DNA of 64,000 bases from Conus ventricosus (Eukaryota; Mollusca; Gastropoda; Neogastropoda; Conidae), in assembly GCA_018398815.1 (NCBI GenBank), contig CM031617.1, forward strand, positions 1,345,932 to 1,409,931, given 5' to 3'. Below, piece by piece: positions 1-11,140 of this stretch. Both the position numbers and the translations under genes were made by a program. How positions within the stretch are numbered: position 1 is the stretch's first letter; each line of letters opens with the position of its first letter. A model generated the notes under the pieces. The model was not told the DNA's origin, made no database searches, and saw nothing but the letters and a program-made list of their open reading frames with translations.

Positions 1-1239
1 TGTAGACCGATGTTTGCGGAAACCACACTGTTCTTTCGCCAAAAGGCCATCGGTTTCGAGTTTCCACATGAGCCTAGCATTGACCATTTTCTCCATCAGT
101 TTACAGACACAGCTGGTCAAAGCTATGGGACGGTAGTTTGAAGGGTTAGAAAGATCTTTTCCAGGTTTGGGGATGGGAATAATGAGGGCTTTCCGCCAAG
201 AGGGTGGAAAGCAACCTGAAGTCCACACATGGTTATATACTTGTAGTAGTATGTTCAGACCTTCTTGCGGAAGATGTTTCAACAGTTGATAATGAATTTC
301 ATCTAGACCTGGAGAGGAATCGCTGCAAGAGAGTAAGGCAGATTTCAGCTCGTTTAACGTGAAAGGAAGATTGTAGTCTTCCATGTTGTCGGATGAAAAG
401 TTGCAGGGTGATTTTTCTTTTAGGGCTTTGTTTTTGACAAAAGTGGATGATTTATTAGAAGAGGAGGAATTCTTTTCAATGGTTGAAGCAAGCAGATTAG
501 CAACTGCTTTCTTCTCTGTTATTAAAGAATCCGAAAACTTGAGATGGTTCACAGTGGGACAGGTGTTCTTCCCTTTGATTTTCTTAATGATGTTCCACAC
601 TTTTTTCTTGGAAGTTTTTGATGTCAGCCTGGAGCAGAAGCTTCTCCAGGACCGACGTTTACTGATTTTAAAAGTGTGTCTTGATTTAGCACGGAGTTTC
701 TGATGGGCTCGAGCGTTGGGACCCGAAGGTCGTTGGTATACCTGACGCTGAGCCCGTTTTCTAACTTTGGAAATTTGTTGGCATTCTGAATCGAACCAGG
801 GTGTTTTTGGCATTTGAAGTTTATCGGAAGACACTGGAATACAGGCTTTAGCACATTTGATTATAGTGTTAGTCAGTGATTCTGCTGGGTCCGGACTCTG
901 AAGAAAATCAGTGTCCTGGAACTCCTTGGAAATAGTGGCTGCAAATAGATCCCAGTTTGCTTTCTTATAATTGAGATGCTGAGAGACAGAGACGTGTTCA
1001 GTTATTACAGGTTGTAGGAAGACAGGGAAATGGTCACTTCCGTGCAGATCGTCATGGACAGACCACTCATAGTCCAGGACCAGCGAGGGGTCACAAACCG
1101 ACAAATCTAAACACGAAAGTGAACCTGTGGAAGAGTGGAGGTAAGTTGCAGATCCGTCGTTCAGACAACACAGATCCAAATCCGAAAGGACATCCTCAAT
1201 TAGCAGACCTCTGGATGACGTACCGACACTACCCCAAAG
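1..1239 (-). pseudogene. Broken ORF2 of outer LINE: reverse transcriptase N-terminal part
   Basis: On the minus strand, conceptual frames near 1-130 give a reverse-transcriptase stretch with the QCGFRKHRST-type motif that precedes the catalytic fingers/palm in LINE polymerases. Upstream (200-900) lies the linker after the endonuclease, parallel to 5350-6060 of the inner copy. No frame stays open across it, so it is a decayed coding region. The catalytic palm would lie before base 1 and is not visible. Confidence 0.75.
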
Positions 1240-2642
1240 CAGGGTTCCCAGGGACTTCAGCTTATGCCAAGTAAGGACCTTGTAAGGACCTATAAGGACC
1301 ATTTTCTAAATTAGTAAGGACCTCTACATTAACATTAGCAGCATATATATTACAAAACGTACTTGTATATCTCTTCATGGAAATGCACCAAACACAGCGT
1401 ACACCCAATATAACTTGGCTGCTGTACTGCAGAATCAAATCACACTGAAAACTGTTTGTTCCCTTGTTCTGTCTTCAGTAAGAACAATGTCTTGAGTCTC
1501 TTGTCTTCCACTTCAATCCACTCTTTTCACACCTAAAACTAAAACCAGCTGATACTTTAACCTGACAGTCATAGCTGATACTTAAACTTGAATGTCAATC
1601 TTTCACAACAGAAGAGATAAGTTTTTTTTTTTAAATGACACTGAGAATGAGAAACAAAACCAAAAACAAAACTGTTAGTGGTCATAGGCACTTTCAGATC
1701 CTGAATATATGTCGGAGAAAAAAAGAAGAGCACACACACATACACTGGCCTTAATCAGCATTTTTTCCATTCTTTTTCAACCCTTGTGATGTCCTGTTGA
1801 ACTCTCTCTGCTTCGTTTTTTCTGTCCGTAGCTAACAAACGCAGAGTGTTGGATCGTTCAATCAGACTGAAACTTCTCTGCTCCTGAGACTGGAAGCTTA
1901 GACGGTCAGCCTCTTCAAGTAGATGACGTGCCTCATCACTGGTGCATTTATGTTTCTTCCTCTGGTTGACCAGTTCTTCTCCTAACCTCTTTCTCTTCTC
2001 TTTTTCCACAGCTGCCTCCTCCTCTTGCCTTTGTTCAGCAAGGTATCTGTCATATCTTCCCTAGGCTCCTGATGCCGAGACAAGGAGTTTTTTTGTCAAT
2101 GACAACTCTCTCCACACCTCCCATATTATGAATATGGTCTAGCACAACCCTACGTGCCATCGACGCCAAATGCAGTGATCTTTCGCACACAGAACATCGA
2201 GCATAATGTTTGTTTTGGGGATCCTTCAGCAACCAGTCCTTGTACTGCTTTTTTTTTTTACCCAACGATCCTGAAATGCACTTTCCTGGCATTTTGATTG
2301 CCTTGAGCAAAGACTGGAAAATGATGGATGCAAGTATCGAGTCTTCACGTGAAACGAGACCATGCAAAACTAGGACGAGACCTTGAGAAAAACCAAAACT
2401 TCCAAGCTGAAAGTTGTCTGCTAGGCTAGGGTCGTTTGTCAGAACCCATTGGCGAGCAGATTTCAGAGTAAGTACGCTTGCTTCCGAGATTTTCCAACCA
2501 GCATTTCGCCACTGACGATTTTTTTGGCTGTCATAAGGACTTGTAAGGACCTTGATGCTAATATAAGCACTTGTAAGGCCTTACTTGAGGTGTTTCAAAA
2601 TGTAAGGACCTGTAAGCACCGGTAAGGACCCTGGGAACCCTG
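1240..2642. mobile_element. DNA transposon with BED-like zinc finger (element 1), internally deleted
   Basis: Terminal inverted repeats are visible: the left end begins cagggttcccaggg and the right end finishes ccctgggaaccctg. Just inside both ends are repeated AAGGACC-type subterminal motifs. The uninterrupted sister sequence at 6431-6450 shows the empty site, and the flanks share caaag (1235-1239 and 2643-2647), a 5-bp duplication. The termini resemble hAT elements, but hAT normally duplicates 8 bp, so the superfamily is uncertain. It sits inside the outer LINE and is therefore younger than it. Confidence 0.85.
1755..2367 (-). pseudogene. Transposase remnant: BED-like finger joined to a charged coiled-coil tail
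   Basis: The minus-strand frame 2367-2050 contains YKDWLL..ARCSVCE followed by a histidine-bearing segment. This is the Cx2C...H arrangement of BED-like fingers at the start of many transposases. A second open stretch (about 2040-1755) encodes a highly charged helix (AEQRQEEE, EKEKRKRL) ending in a stop. No catalytic domain lies between them, so this looks like an internally deleted, non-autonomous derivative. The two parts are in different frames. Confidence 0.6.
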
Positions 2643-2959
2643 CAAAGAGGATTGTGACCGTTAAAGTCACCCAACAGCAAAAAAAGGTCGAGGAAGTTCT
2701 CCTATCAGACTGACAAGGTCCTGACGACAAACCGGGATGAAGGAGGTAGATAAATAGAACAGATTGTTATAGTCTTGTGGAGAGTGACTCTCGCAGCAAC
2801 AGCTTGAAGGGAGGTAACAGAGCGACAGGGACTATACAGCAGAGTTTTGTGTATGAGAAGGGCAACACCGCCCGACCGTCCCAACGTGGATGGTTGAGCA
2901 GGATTGAAAGAATATTAAAGCCAGAAAGAGTAAAGGTCTTCTGGCTTTGAATTTGAGTT
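2643..2959 (-). pseudogene. Outer LINE ORF2, endonuclease fragment
   Basis: The minus-strand translation gives the N-terminal side of an exonuclease-endonuclease-phosphatase domain: SGFNILSILLNHPRWDG, then a long hydrophobic stretch. The same sequence is present in the inner copy near 6600-6750. It ends at the 13-bp target duplication where the inner LINE was inserted. Confidence 0.7.
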
Positions 2960-3173
2960 AAGATAAGATAATGTTGCTTATAGCCCAGCCGACCGCAAAG
3001 GGCCACAATCAGGCTGTCACCACGTAAAAATCAACTGACCAGTCATTAAAAAAAAAAAAAAATAAATAAATAAAAAAAAAAAAAAAAAAAAAACCCTTTC
3101 ACACATCTCATTAAATGACATCGTCTACAAACGCACCAGAAATTGCATTAAAAATCTTTCTTCCTTTAAAATC

Positions 3174-6100
3174 TTAAATCAGATGAAAAATGTTAATCTC
3201 TCTCAAAAACTCAAGGATCACATCAGGCGGGACATCCCTGAACAGGATCTTCATGGACTCCGCCGTAAAATGTTTGTGTCTCACATCGTGCAAGTCCCAA
3301 CACTCTAAAAGAACATGTTTCATTGTGAGTGGCGCATGACATGGAATGCACCACGGAGCTTCTTCACTCTTTAAAAGGTAGGAATGGGTAAAATACGAAT
3401 GGCCAGTGTGCAGCCGCACAGAACCGTTTCCTCTTTACGACCTCCCGACGTAGATGGGAGGAAGTCCTTAAGGTTTGGACGGATCTGAAAAAGTTTGTTA
3501 CTAGTCTGTGTGTTCCAATCCTCCTGCCAGAGGTCTCTCACATAATCGTTAATTTTGGGTTTCACGTCTGAGCAGGGGATATAAATGTTGGACAGTTTCT
3601 CTCTTGTGGCGTTCTTGGCTAAACGATCAACCATTTCGTTTCCCGCCGATGCCAACATGACCAGGAACCCAAGCAAGAGTAATGTTGTAACCGTCCGCTT
3701 TCAACTTGCTAAAAAGTTCGAAGAAATGTAAAAGTTCTGGATGCTGAAGGTTGCGGCCAGCTATGGCTTCCAAAGCTGACAGCGAATCTGACAGAACCAG
3801 AAAGTCCCCTTTGAAGAATGTGAGATTATCTTCAAAGCCAGTACCAGAGCAGTAAGTTCAGCAGAATAGACAGAAGCATCGGAATGAATATGTTCCAATA
3901 GTATCTAAGAAGGAGCCCCGGGGCAATAGGCTGCACAGGCCACTCCATCTTCAGACTTGGAACCGTCAGTGAAAACTTTTTGACAGGAGGGAAAATTTTC
4001 GAACAGACTCAGCATACAATGCCTTGTACGCCAGAGAGCTGGTAGACTCTTTGCGAAAAGCTGCAAGATCAAAACGAATCTCTGGTGTGAAAAAGGTCCA
4101 CGGTGGTTGATCCGGAAACTTGGAAAAATCAGATATACACCTGGGTATAGACCTGCATTCCGCACGTGAGGCTGCATACGAAGACCAAACGGCGGAATAC
4201 AGTTAGGGTTGGTTTTGAATTTGTTTTGAAACTGAGGGTCAAAGACACAGTCATAGGCAGGATTCTGCGGTTCTGAGAACAGTCGGATATAATAATTTAG
4301 AGACATTTTCAGCCTACGGTTGGACAGTGAGAGTTCACCTGCCTCTGCGTACAGGCTGTACACAGGGGGTGGTGCGGAATGCTCCAAGACAGAGACGAAG
4401 CCTTGATGTGGATAGGTCCAAAAAGTTTGAGGTAAGAGGGTCTTGCAGAGCCGTACACAGCACAACCATAATCCAATTTGGAACGGACCAAGGGTCTGTA
4501 GAGGTGCAGCAAAGTTTTCTTATCAGCGCCCAGTCGGTGTGTGCTACGACCCGCAGAATATTCAGAGCTTTCTGGCAAGAAGTTTTGAGGTTTTGATGTG
4601 GCTGAGAAAGTTGAGTTTTGGTCAAAAATAAACTCCGGAATTTGGCTTCTTTTACAACTGGAATGGTGGACTTGTCCAGACGAATTTCAGGATCAGCAAA
4701 GAATCGACGAAAATTGTGGAAATGAATTGACTGAGTTTGGGTTTACGGGAGAAGGTAAACCCGTTTTCCTCGGCCCACTGTTGGATTCTGTTGACACAAA
4801 GTTGGAGTCGACGCTGTACACTGGCATAAGAAGCTCCAACTGCATACAGCGCAAAGTCATCAACAAACAGAGAGGACTCGGTGCCCAGGCTTACCGATTG
4901 GACAATGTCATTAATTTAATGCTGAAAAGGGCGGGAGAAAGGATGCTCCCCTGATGAACACCCAACTCCTGCCCATGGATGTCAGAGAGTGTGGTGCCAA
5001 CACGCACCTGGAACTGCCGATCAGCTAAAAAGTTCTGAATGAACAGAGGCAGGTGACCCCGAAAACCAAGTCTGTGCAGGTCCATGAGGACTCCTGCTTT
5101 CCAAGTGGTGTCGTACGCCTTTTCCAGGTCGAAAAGATAGCGACCACATGCTGTTTGTTAACAAAGGCATTGCGGATGGTGGTTTCCAGACGGATTAGAT
5201 GGTCAACCGTCGAGTGGTACTTCCGGAAACCGCACTGTTCACTGGCCAAAAGACCATCGGTTTTCCAGCTTCCACATCAGACGGGAGTTGACCATCTTTT
5301 CCATCAGCTTACAGAGGCAGCTGGTCAGAGCAATTGGGTGCTAGTTTGAAGGGTTGGTAAGGTCCTTTCCAGGCTTTGGAAGGGGAATGACCAGGGCTTT
5401 CCGCCAGGAAGGCGGAAAGGGACCCTGTGGTCCAGATATGGTTATAGACTTGGAGAAGAGTCTGGAGACAGCTTTCTGGAAAATGTTTCACAACCTGATA
5501 ATGAATGTCATCCAGACCAGGGCAGAATCAGTGCAGGTTTGTAAGCTAATTTGAGTTCAGCGATTGAAAAAGGAAGATTATAGGTTTCAGAGTTGTCCGA
5601 TGTGAAATTGTATGATGATTTCTCTCTAATCTCTTTGTTTCTTAAAAAGACTGCAGATTTAATTGAAGATGAGGAGTGCTGTTGGATGGTGGAGGCCAAC
5701 AGATTGGCAACAGCTTGTTTGTCAGTGATCAGAGCATCAGAAAGTTTCAAGTGATGAATAGAGGGTTGGTGTTCTTCCCTTTAATTTTTCTAATGATGTT
5801 CCAAACTTTTTTTCTTGGAAGTTTTAGATGTCAGCCTGGAGCAGAAGTTTCTCCAGGACCGACGTTTACTGATTTTGAAAGTGTGTCTCGATTTCGCACG
5901 GAGTTTCTGATGGGCTCGAGCGTTGGGACCCGAAGGTCGTTGGTAATACCGACGCTGAGCCCGTTTGCGAACTTTTGAATTTGTTGCCAGTCTGAATTGA
6001 ACCAGGGTGTTTTTGGCATTTGGAGTTTGTCGGAAGAACTGGAATACAGGTTTTTAGCACAGTTTTATCACAGTGTTAGTCAGAGATTTGACTGGGTCTG

Positions 6101-6860
6101 GACTCTGAAAAAAATCAGTGTCCTGGAATTGTTTTGAAATAGTGGTTGAAAATAGATCCCAGTTTGCTTTCTTATAATTGAGATGTTGAGAGACAGAGGT
6201 GGTTTCAGTTAATATGGGCTGTAAAAGAACAGGGAAATGGTCACTTCCGTGCAGATCGTATTGGGCAGACCACCATAGTCAAGGACCCGCGAGGGGTCGC
6301 AAACCGACAAATCCCAAACACGAAAGTGAACCTGTGGAAGAGTGGAGGTAAGTTGGAGCTCCACGTTCAACAACACAAATCAAAGTCAGAAAGGACATCC
6401 TCAAGAAGCAGACCTCTGGGTTTACGAACTGACACTACCCCAAAGAGGTTTGTGACCGTTAAAGTCACCCAACAGCAAAAAGGTCGAGGAAGTTCTCCTA
6501 TCAGACTGACAAGGTCCTGACGACAAACCGAACAGAAGGAGGTAGATAAAGAGAACAGATTGTGACATCTTGTGGAGAGTGACTCTCGCAGCTACAGCTG
6601 AAGGAGTTAGACAGAGCGACAGGACTATATAACAGAGTTTTGTGTAGGAGAAGGGCAACACCGCCCGACAGTCCCCAACGTGGATGGTTGTGCAGGTTTC
6701 GAAAGAATATTAAAGCCAGAAAGAGTAAAGGTCTTCTGGCTTTGAATTTGAGTTTCTTGAAGAGCCACGACGGAAGTTTTAGAGACTGACACAGAAGCTG
6801 CAGCTCCTCAAAGTTGGAATTTTAGACCACGGATATTCCAAGGAATATGTATTATCCATG
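3174..6860 (-). pseudogene. Inner LINE ORF2: endonuclease, reverse transcriptase, RNase H
   Basis: Domains seen in order on the minus strand, in shifting frames. Endonuclease: WNIRGL near 6840, then LQETQ, then LLLGDFNGHKPLWGS near 6440. Reverse transcriptase: QCGFRK.HSTVDHLIRLE near 5230, LGVHQGSILSP near 4950, and the thumb motif LDYGCAVYGSA near 4450. RNase H: VFTDGSKSEDG near 3950 and GNEMVDRLAKNA near 3640. C-terminal end: CIPCHAPLTMKHVLLEC near 3330, a zinc-finger-like motif typical of Jockey/I-type ORF2. The product would copy its RNA into nicked genomic DNA. Several frameshifts break it. Confidence 0.85.
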
Positions 6861-6949
6861 GTGCAGAGGGCGAAAAGGAGAGAGATCAGGTCATCTCCTC
6901 ATCAAGTCTGCCTCCAATGCAGCGAATTTGTTATTCAGCTTCACTGGAG

Positions 6950-8184
6950 TGTGTTTGGTCTACAGACTCTGCTGGCAGACTTGCCAACAGGCGAAGAAGG
7001 TCTGATTTGGGAGATGTGGAGGTTTCTTCCTCATCTCCACCATCTCCACACTGGGTGGAACTCCCTGCCCGCACGGGCCACTGGACTGAGGAGTTCGAGG
7101 TTTGGGGTGCTGGCTTTTAATCTGCCCAGCAGCAGATGTTGTAGACTGCTGGGCAGTTGAGGGGTGGCGGATTTTTTGCCTCCACCAGGGGCATTCATTT
7201 TGGGTTGGAAAGTGGTGGACTGCTACACCAGAACTGACAGATCTTACTTGCAATGTCTTTGAAAACATGAATTCATCAGTCCTGGCAGCAGATTGACCTA
7301 TAAACTGTGGGAATTTTCTTTACAGCCGAAGCATAGGAAGAAGCTGTCGGCGTCTGACTGCCCACAACCTGTTTCCGGGCTTCAAAAAATGAGATCTTCT
7401 TTTCCGTTTTGACACGTTGGATAGCAGATTCTTGAATCCAAAGAGGACAGTTTCGTGAAGAGGAGGGATGGTCGCCACCGCAGTTAGCACAATGTGCCGG
7501 ATCTTTGCACGGCCATCAGGGTTGCCTTGCAGCAAATACCACACACCTCCTGCCCAGAACAGCGGTCCCTGACATGGCCAAACCTCTGGCACTAAAGCAC
7601 TCAACGGGGACGGCACATACAGCTGAACACGAACATTCAGGTAGCCGACTTTGATGACCCGAGGCGCACAGGGTTGCAGAATGTCAGAAAGAGGGTGTTG
7701 GTGTCCACTCTTTCTGCACCCTTTTTACTGTCACCCTGCGCACCTCCGTCACACCTGGGACGCCAGCTCCGATTTGATCTCTGCCTCTGTGACACCAGGG
7801 TAAATCCCGGCAGCGAATCACGCCTTTGATGAATTTAACATGTTTGTGGGGAGTTACCTTGATCTCCCTGCCACAAGTTTCGTTGCCTTCAGCAGCTGTT
7901 CAGACTGTTTTTTTGTTCTACATTGAATGAGGAATGAGCCATTTCGCAATCTTTTGATGGATTGAGGGTCACCTGCTAAACCCTGAAAGCCTTCTTGGGA
8001 TAGCAAAAGGGCTCAGGCTGAAAGGGGTCTTTCCTGCTCTGTCCCTTCCATTACGAGCCAGGAAGCCAGAACCTGTCCTTGTCGTACCTCAGTATCTGAA
8101 TCACTGTCACCTTCGAAATCCCCTGAAACAGGGGATGCTGCCCTCCACTTCCTTTTTGGGGGGGATATTTTTAAAAGAAGCCAT
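6950..8184 (-). pseudogene. Inner LINE ORF1 (gag-like RNA-binding protein), frameshifted
   Basis: The start ATG on the minus strand is at 8184 (MASFKNIPPKKE), matching the outer copy start at 10399. Conceptual frames include a basic central part, a cysteine/histidine-rich region near 7450-7560 that resembles zinc knuckles, and a proline/serine-rich C-terminus near 7000-7200. The family role is binding LINE RNA. The reading frame is interrupted repeatedly. Confidence 0.7.
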
Positions 8185-8915
8185 ATTTAGTTTATTGTAA
8201 TTCATCCCTCCCTTACCCACCCACCTTGGAGTCCAACTAAGGGGCCAGGGCCAAGAAACCAATGTCTTGACCCCTTCCAGGCTTCGGTGAGAGACATACG
8301 ACAAGCAGAAGCAACCAACCTATCCCCCCCGATCATGCTCAACTCCCGGGAACAGAGAGCTGAGCACTGCAGGGGTTTACTTGGCCAGCTGGGGAACTGC
8401 CGTCTTGACCCAACCCCAAGAAGGGGAGCCGATTAGTACACCGGGCCAAAGTGTACTCCCTGTCTAGGAGAGGTCCGAGCCAAAGTGATGTGTTGAGGCG
8501 CAGGCCCTCTAATCACCAGGATCTCATTCCCCTCGACACAGGTCGCACCGCACGGCAAACGCGGGGATCTTAAGGAGACCACAGAGAGAAAAGGAGTGTG
8601 GAAAAGAAGACTTGAAGGGAGACGAAGATAGAAAAGGGCCCAAATAAGGGAGGCAGAAAACAAGAAAAGGAGAAAGGCGGGTTTACTCTTAGTCAGGATC
8701 CTCACCTTAGCCTATCTGACATGGGAAGCCCCACCAGGGGCATCAACTCCTTTACCACGTTTACGCATAGGCCAAACAGCATCTGCACCTCTCAGGCCTA
8801 GAAGCAGTGTGAAAAAACAGCCTATCTCAAAGTATTGATGCCCCGCCAGCAAAGCCTAAGGGATCACTGGACCGCGCAAGCCTCCGACCACGACAAGGTC
8901 GCAACCCCCCGGAGG
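8185..8915 (-). other. 5' UTR of inner LINE
   Basis: GC-richer, non-coding leader between the GC-rich 5' terminus and the ORF1 start. It is nearly identical to 10400-11140, which identifies both as the family's 5' UTR and probable internal promoter region. The promoter role is inferred from LINE biology. Confidence 0.65.
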
Positions 8916-9107
8916 TTGAATTTGAGTTTCCTGAAGAGCCACGACAGAAGGTTTTATAGACTGACACAGAAGCTGCAGCTCCTCAAAGTTGGAATTTAAT
9001 CCCGGATATTCCAATGGAATATTGTACTATCCATGGTGCAGAGGCGAAAAGGAGAGAAATCAAGTCATTCCTCTTCAACGTCCGCTTCCAATGGAGCGAA
9101 TTTTTAG

Positions 9108-10399
9108 TTAGTTTAAACTGGACTGTGGTGGTCTTTGGACCTGCTGGCAGACTTGCCCGCAGGTGACAAAGGCCTGGAATTTGGAGATGGTGGAGGTCTG
9201 GATTTGGGAGATGGTGGAGGTTTTTTCCTCATCTCCACCGTCTCCCCCCCACTGGGTGGAACTCCCTTGGCCCGAAAGGGCACTGGATAGGAGAGTTCGA
9301 GGCGGAATTGCTGGTTTTTTAATCTGCCCAGCAGCAGATGTTGTAGACTGCTGGGCAGTTTTGAGGGGTGGCGGATTTTTTGCCTCCACCAGGGGCAGTC
9401 ACTTTGGGTGGGAAGGTGGTGGACCTGCTCCACCAGAGTTGACAATTCTACCTTGCAAGTTTTGGAAAATGTAAAGTTTATCAGTCTGGCAGCAGACTGA
9501 TCGAGTGGGAACTGCGGGAACCGTCTTTACGGCCGAAGGGATATGAAGCTGTTGGAGTCTGAAATGCCCACAACCTGCTTGCGGGCTTTCAAAAAGGAGA
9601 TCTTCTTTTCTGTTTAATTCGTTGAATGGTGGATTCCTGAATCCAAAGAGGACAGTTTCTTTAAGAGGAGGGATGATCGCCACGCAGTTAGCACAATGTG
9701 CCGGATCTTTGCACGGGCCCCTCATGGATTGCCTTGCAGCAAACACCGCACACCTCCTGCCCAGAACAGCGGTCTCTGACATGGCCAAACCTCTTGGGAT
9801 CTGAAACACCTCAACGGGGACGGCACATAGAGCTGAACACGAACATTCAAGTAACCGACTTTGATGACCAGAGGCAACACAGGGTTGCAGAATGTCAGAA
9901 AGAGGGTGTTGGTAGCCACTCTCTCTGAACCTTTCTTTACCGACACCCTGCGCACCTCCGTCACACCCTGGGACGCCAGTTCTGCTTTGATCTCTGCTTC
10001 CAAGACACCTGCTAACTCTCGACAGCGAATCACACCTTTCGACGAATTCAACTGTTTATGGGGAGTCACCCTGATCTCCCTATCCACTAGTTTGGTTCCT
10101 TTCAACAGCTGTTCAGATTGTTTCTGTGATCGACATTGAATAAGAAACGAACCATTCCTCAACCTTTTTATGGACCTAGGTTCACCTGCTATACCATGAA
10201 AGCCCTTTTGGATAGCAAAAAGGCTCAGAGCTGAAAGGGGTCTTTCCTGCTCTGTCCCTTCCACCACGAGCCAGGAAGCCCAGAAACCTGTCCTCTGTCT
10301 TACCTCACTGTCAGAATCACTATCTGTTTGAGAAAGCCCTGAAATAGGGGATACGGCCTTCCTCTTCCGTTTGGGGGGGATATTTTTTTAAAAAGCCAT
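9108..10399 (-). pseudogene. Outer LINE ORF1 (gag-like), best-preserved copy
   Basis: Begins at a minus-strand ATG at 10399. The longest intact piece is 10267-9722, a 181-residue stretch with a folded RRM-like or gag-like pattern (SIKRLRNGSFLIQCRS, then KQLNSSKGVIRCREL) leading to a cysteine-rich end. Zinc-knuckle-like residues (DPAHCANC) follow near 9680, then a proline/serine-rich tail to about 9108. It is frameshifted near 9720. Function by family: RNA-binding partner of ORF2. Confidence 0.7.
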
Positions 10400-11140
10400 G
10401 TTTAGTTTATTATATTTCATCCCTCCCTTACCCACCCACCTTGGAGTCCAACTAAGGGGCCAGGGCCAAGAAACCAATGTCTTGACCCCTTCCAGGCTTC
10501 GGGAGAGACATACAACAGACAAAAACCTACCAACCCTATCCCCCCTGATCATGCCCAACTCCCGGGAACAGAGAGCTGAGCACTGCAGGGGTTACCTTGG
10601 CCAGCCGGAGAAATGCCTGTTTTGACCCAGCCCCAAAAAGGGGAGCCGATTAGTACACCCGGGCCAAAGTGTACTTCCTGTCTAGGAGAGGTCCGAGCCA
10701 AAGTGATGTGTTGAGAGCGCTGGCCCTCTCAATCACCAGGATCTCATTCCCCTCCGACACAGGTCGCACCGCACGGCAAACGCGGCGGATCTTAAGGAGA
10801 CCACAGAGAGAAAAGGAGTGTGGAAAAGAAGACTTGAAGGGGAGACGAAGATAGAAAAGGGCCAAATAAGGAAGGCAGAAAACAAGAAAAGGAGAAAGGC
10901 GGGTTACTCTTAGTCAGGATCCTCACCCTTAGCCTATCTGACATGGGAAGCCCTACCAGAGGCATCAACTTCTTACCACGTTTCGCTTAGGCCATACAGC
11001 ATCTTCACCTCTCAGGCCTACAAGCAGTGTGAAAAAACCCAGCCTATCTCCTAAGTATTGATGCCCCCGCCAGCAAAGCCTAAGGGATCACTGGACCGCG
11101 CAAGCCCTCCGACCACGACAAGGTCGCAACCCCCCGGAGG
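10400..11140 (-). other. 5' UTR of outer LINE
   Basis: Matches 8185-8915 closely, including the terminal GC-rich block (gcaaccccccggagg). It marks the upstream limit of the element on the minus strand. No ORF of note. Confidence 0.65.

Larger units (their letters stand above)
1..2959 (-). mobile_element. Outer LINE copy, 3'-side part (Jockey/I-type non-LTR retrotransposon)
   Basis: This is the ORF2 side of an older LINE copy on the minus strand. It runs off the window at base 1 and is cut at 2947-2959 by insertion of a second copy of the same family. It aligns by eye with 4900-6760 of the inner copy, for example the stretch around 6240-6460 against 1020-1240. It contains the end of an endonuclease domain and the start of a reverse transcriptase. 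The element is disrupted by frameshifts and by a DNA transposon at 1240-2642. The remainder of the same copy lies at 8916-11140. Confidence 0.85.
2960..8915 (-). mobile_element. Complete inner LINE copy (Jockey/I-type), nested in its own family
   Basis: About 5.96 kb. It is bounded by the 13-bp duplication ttgaatttgagtt at 2947-2959 and 8916-8928. The 3' end (low coordinates) carries TTATC-type short repeats after the sequence giving DVALCGRLGYKQHY in translation. The 5' end (8915) is the GC-rich ccccccggagg, also found at the 5' end of the outer copy (11131-11140). Gene order on the minus strand is 5' UTR, ORF1 (gag-like), ORF2 (endonuclease, reverse transcriptase, RNase H, C-terminal zinc-finger-like end), 3' UTR. 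Both ORFs are frameshifted, so it is probably dead. The poly-A at 3047-3092 is on the opposite strand and is not its tail. Confidence 0.9.
8916..11140 (-). mobile_element. Outer LINE copy, 5' part
   Basis: Continuation of the LINE at 1-2959. It starts at the second copy of the target duplication (8916-8928) within endonuclease codons and runs up to the GC-rich 5' terminus ending at 11140, followed by unrelated sequence. It contains ORF1 and the 5' UTR. With 1-2959 it shows the outer copy had an intact 5' end before it was split. Confidence 0.85.

Noticed and set aside
3047..3092. Poly-A tail of the inner LINE
   Set aside because: The A-run is on the plus strand while the LINE is on the minus strand, and the true 3' end is at 2960 with TTATC repeats and a target duplication.
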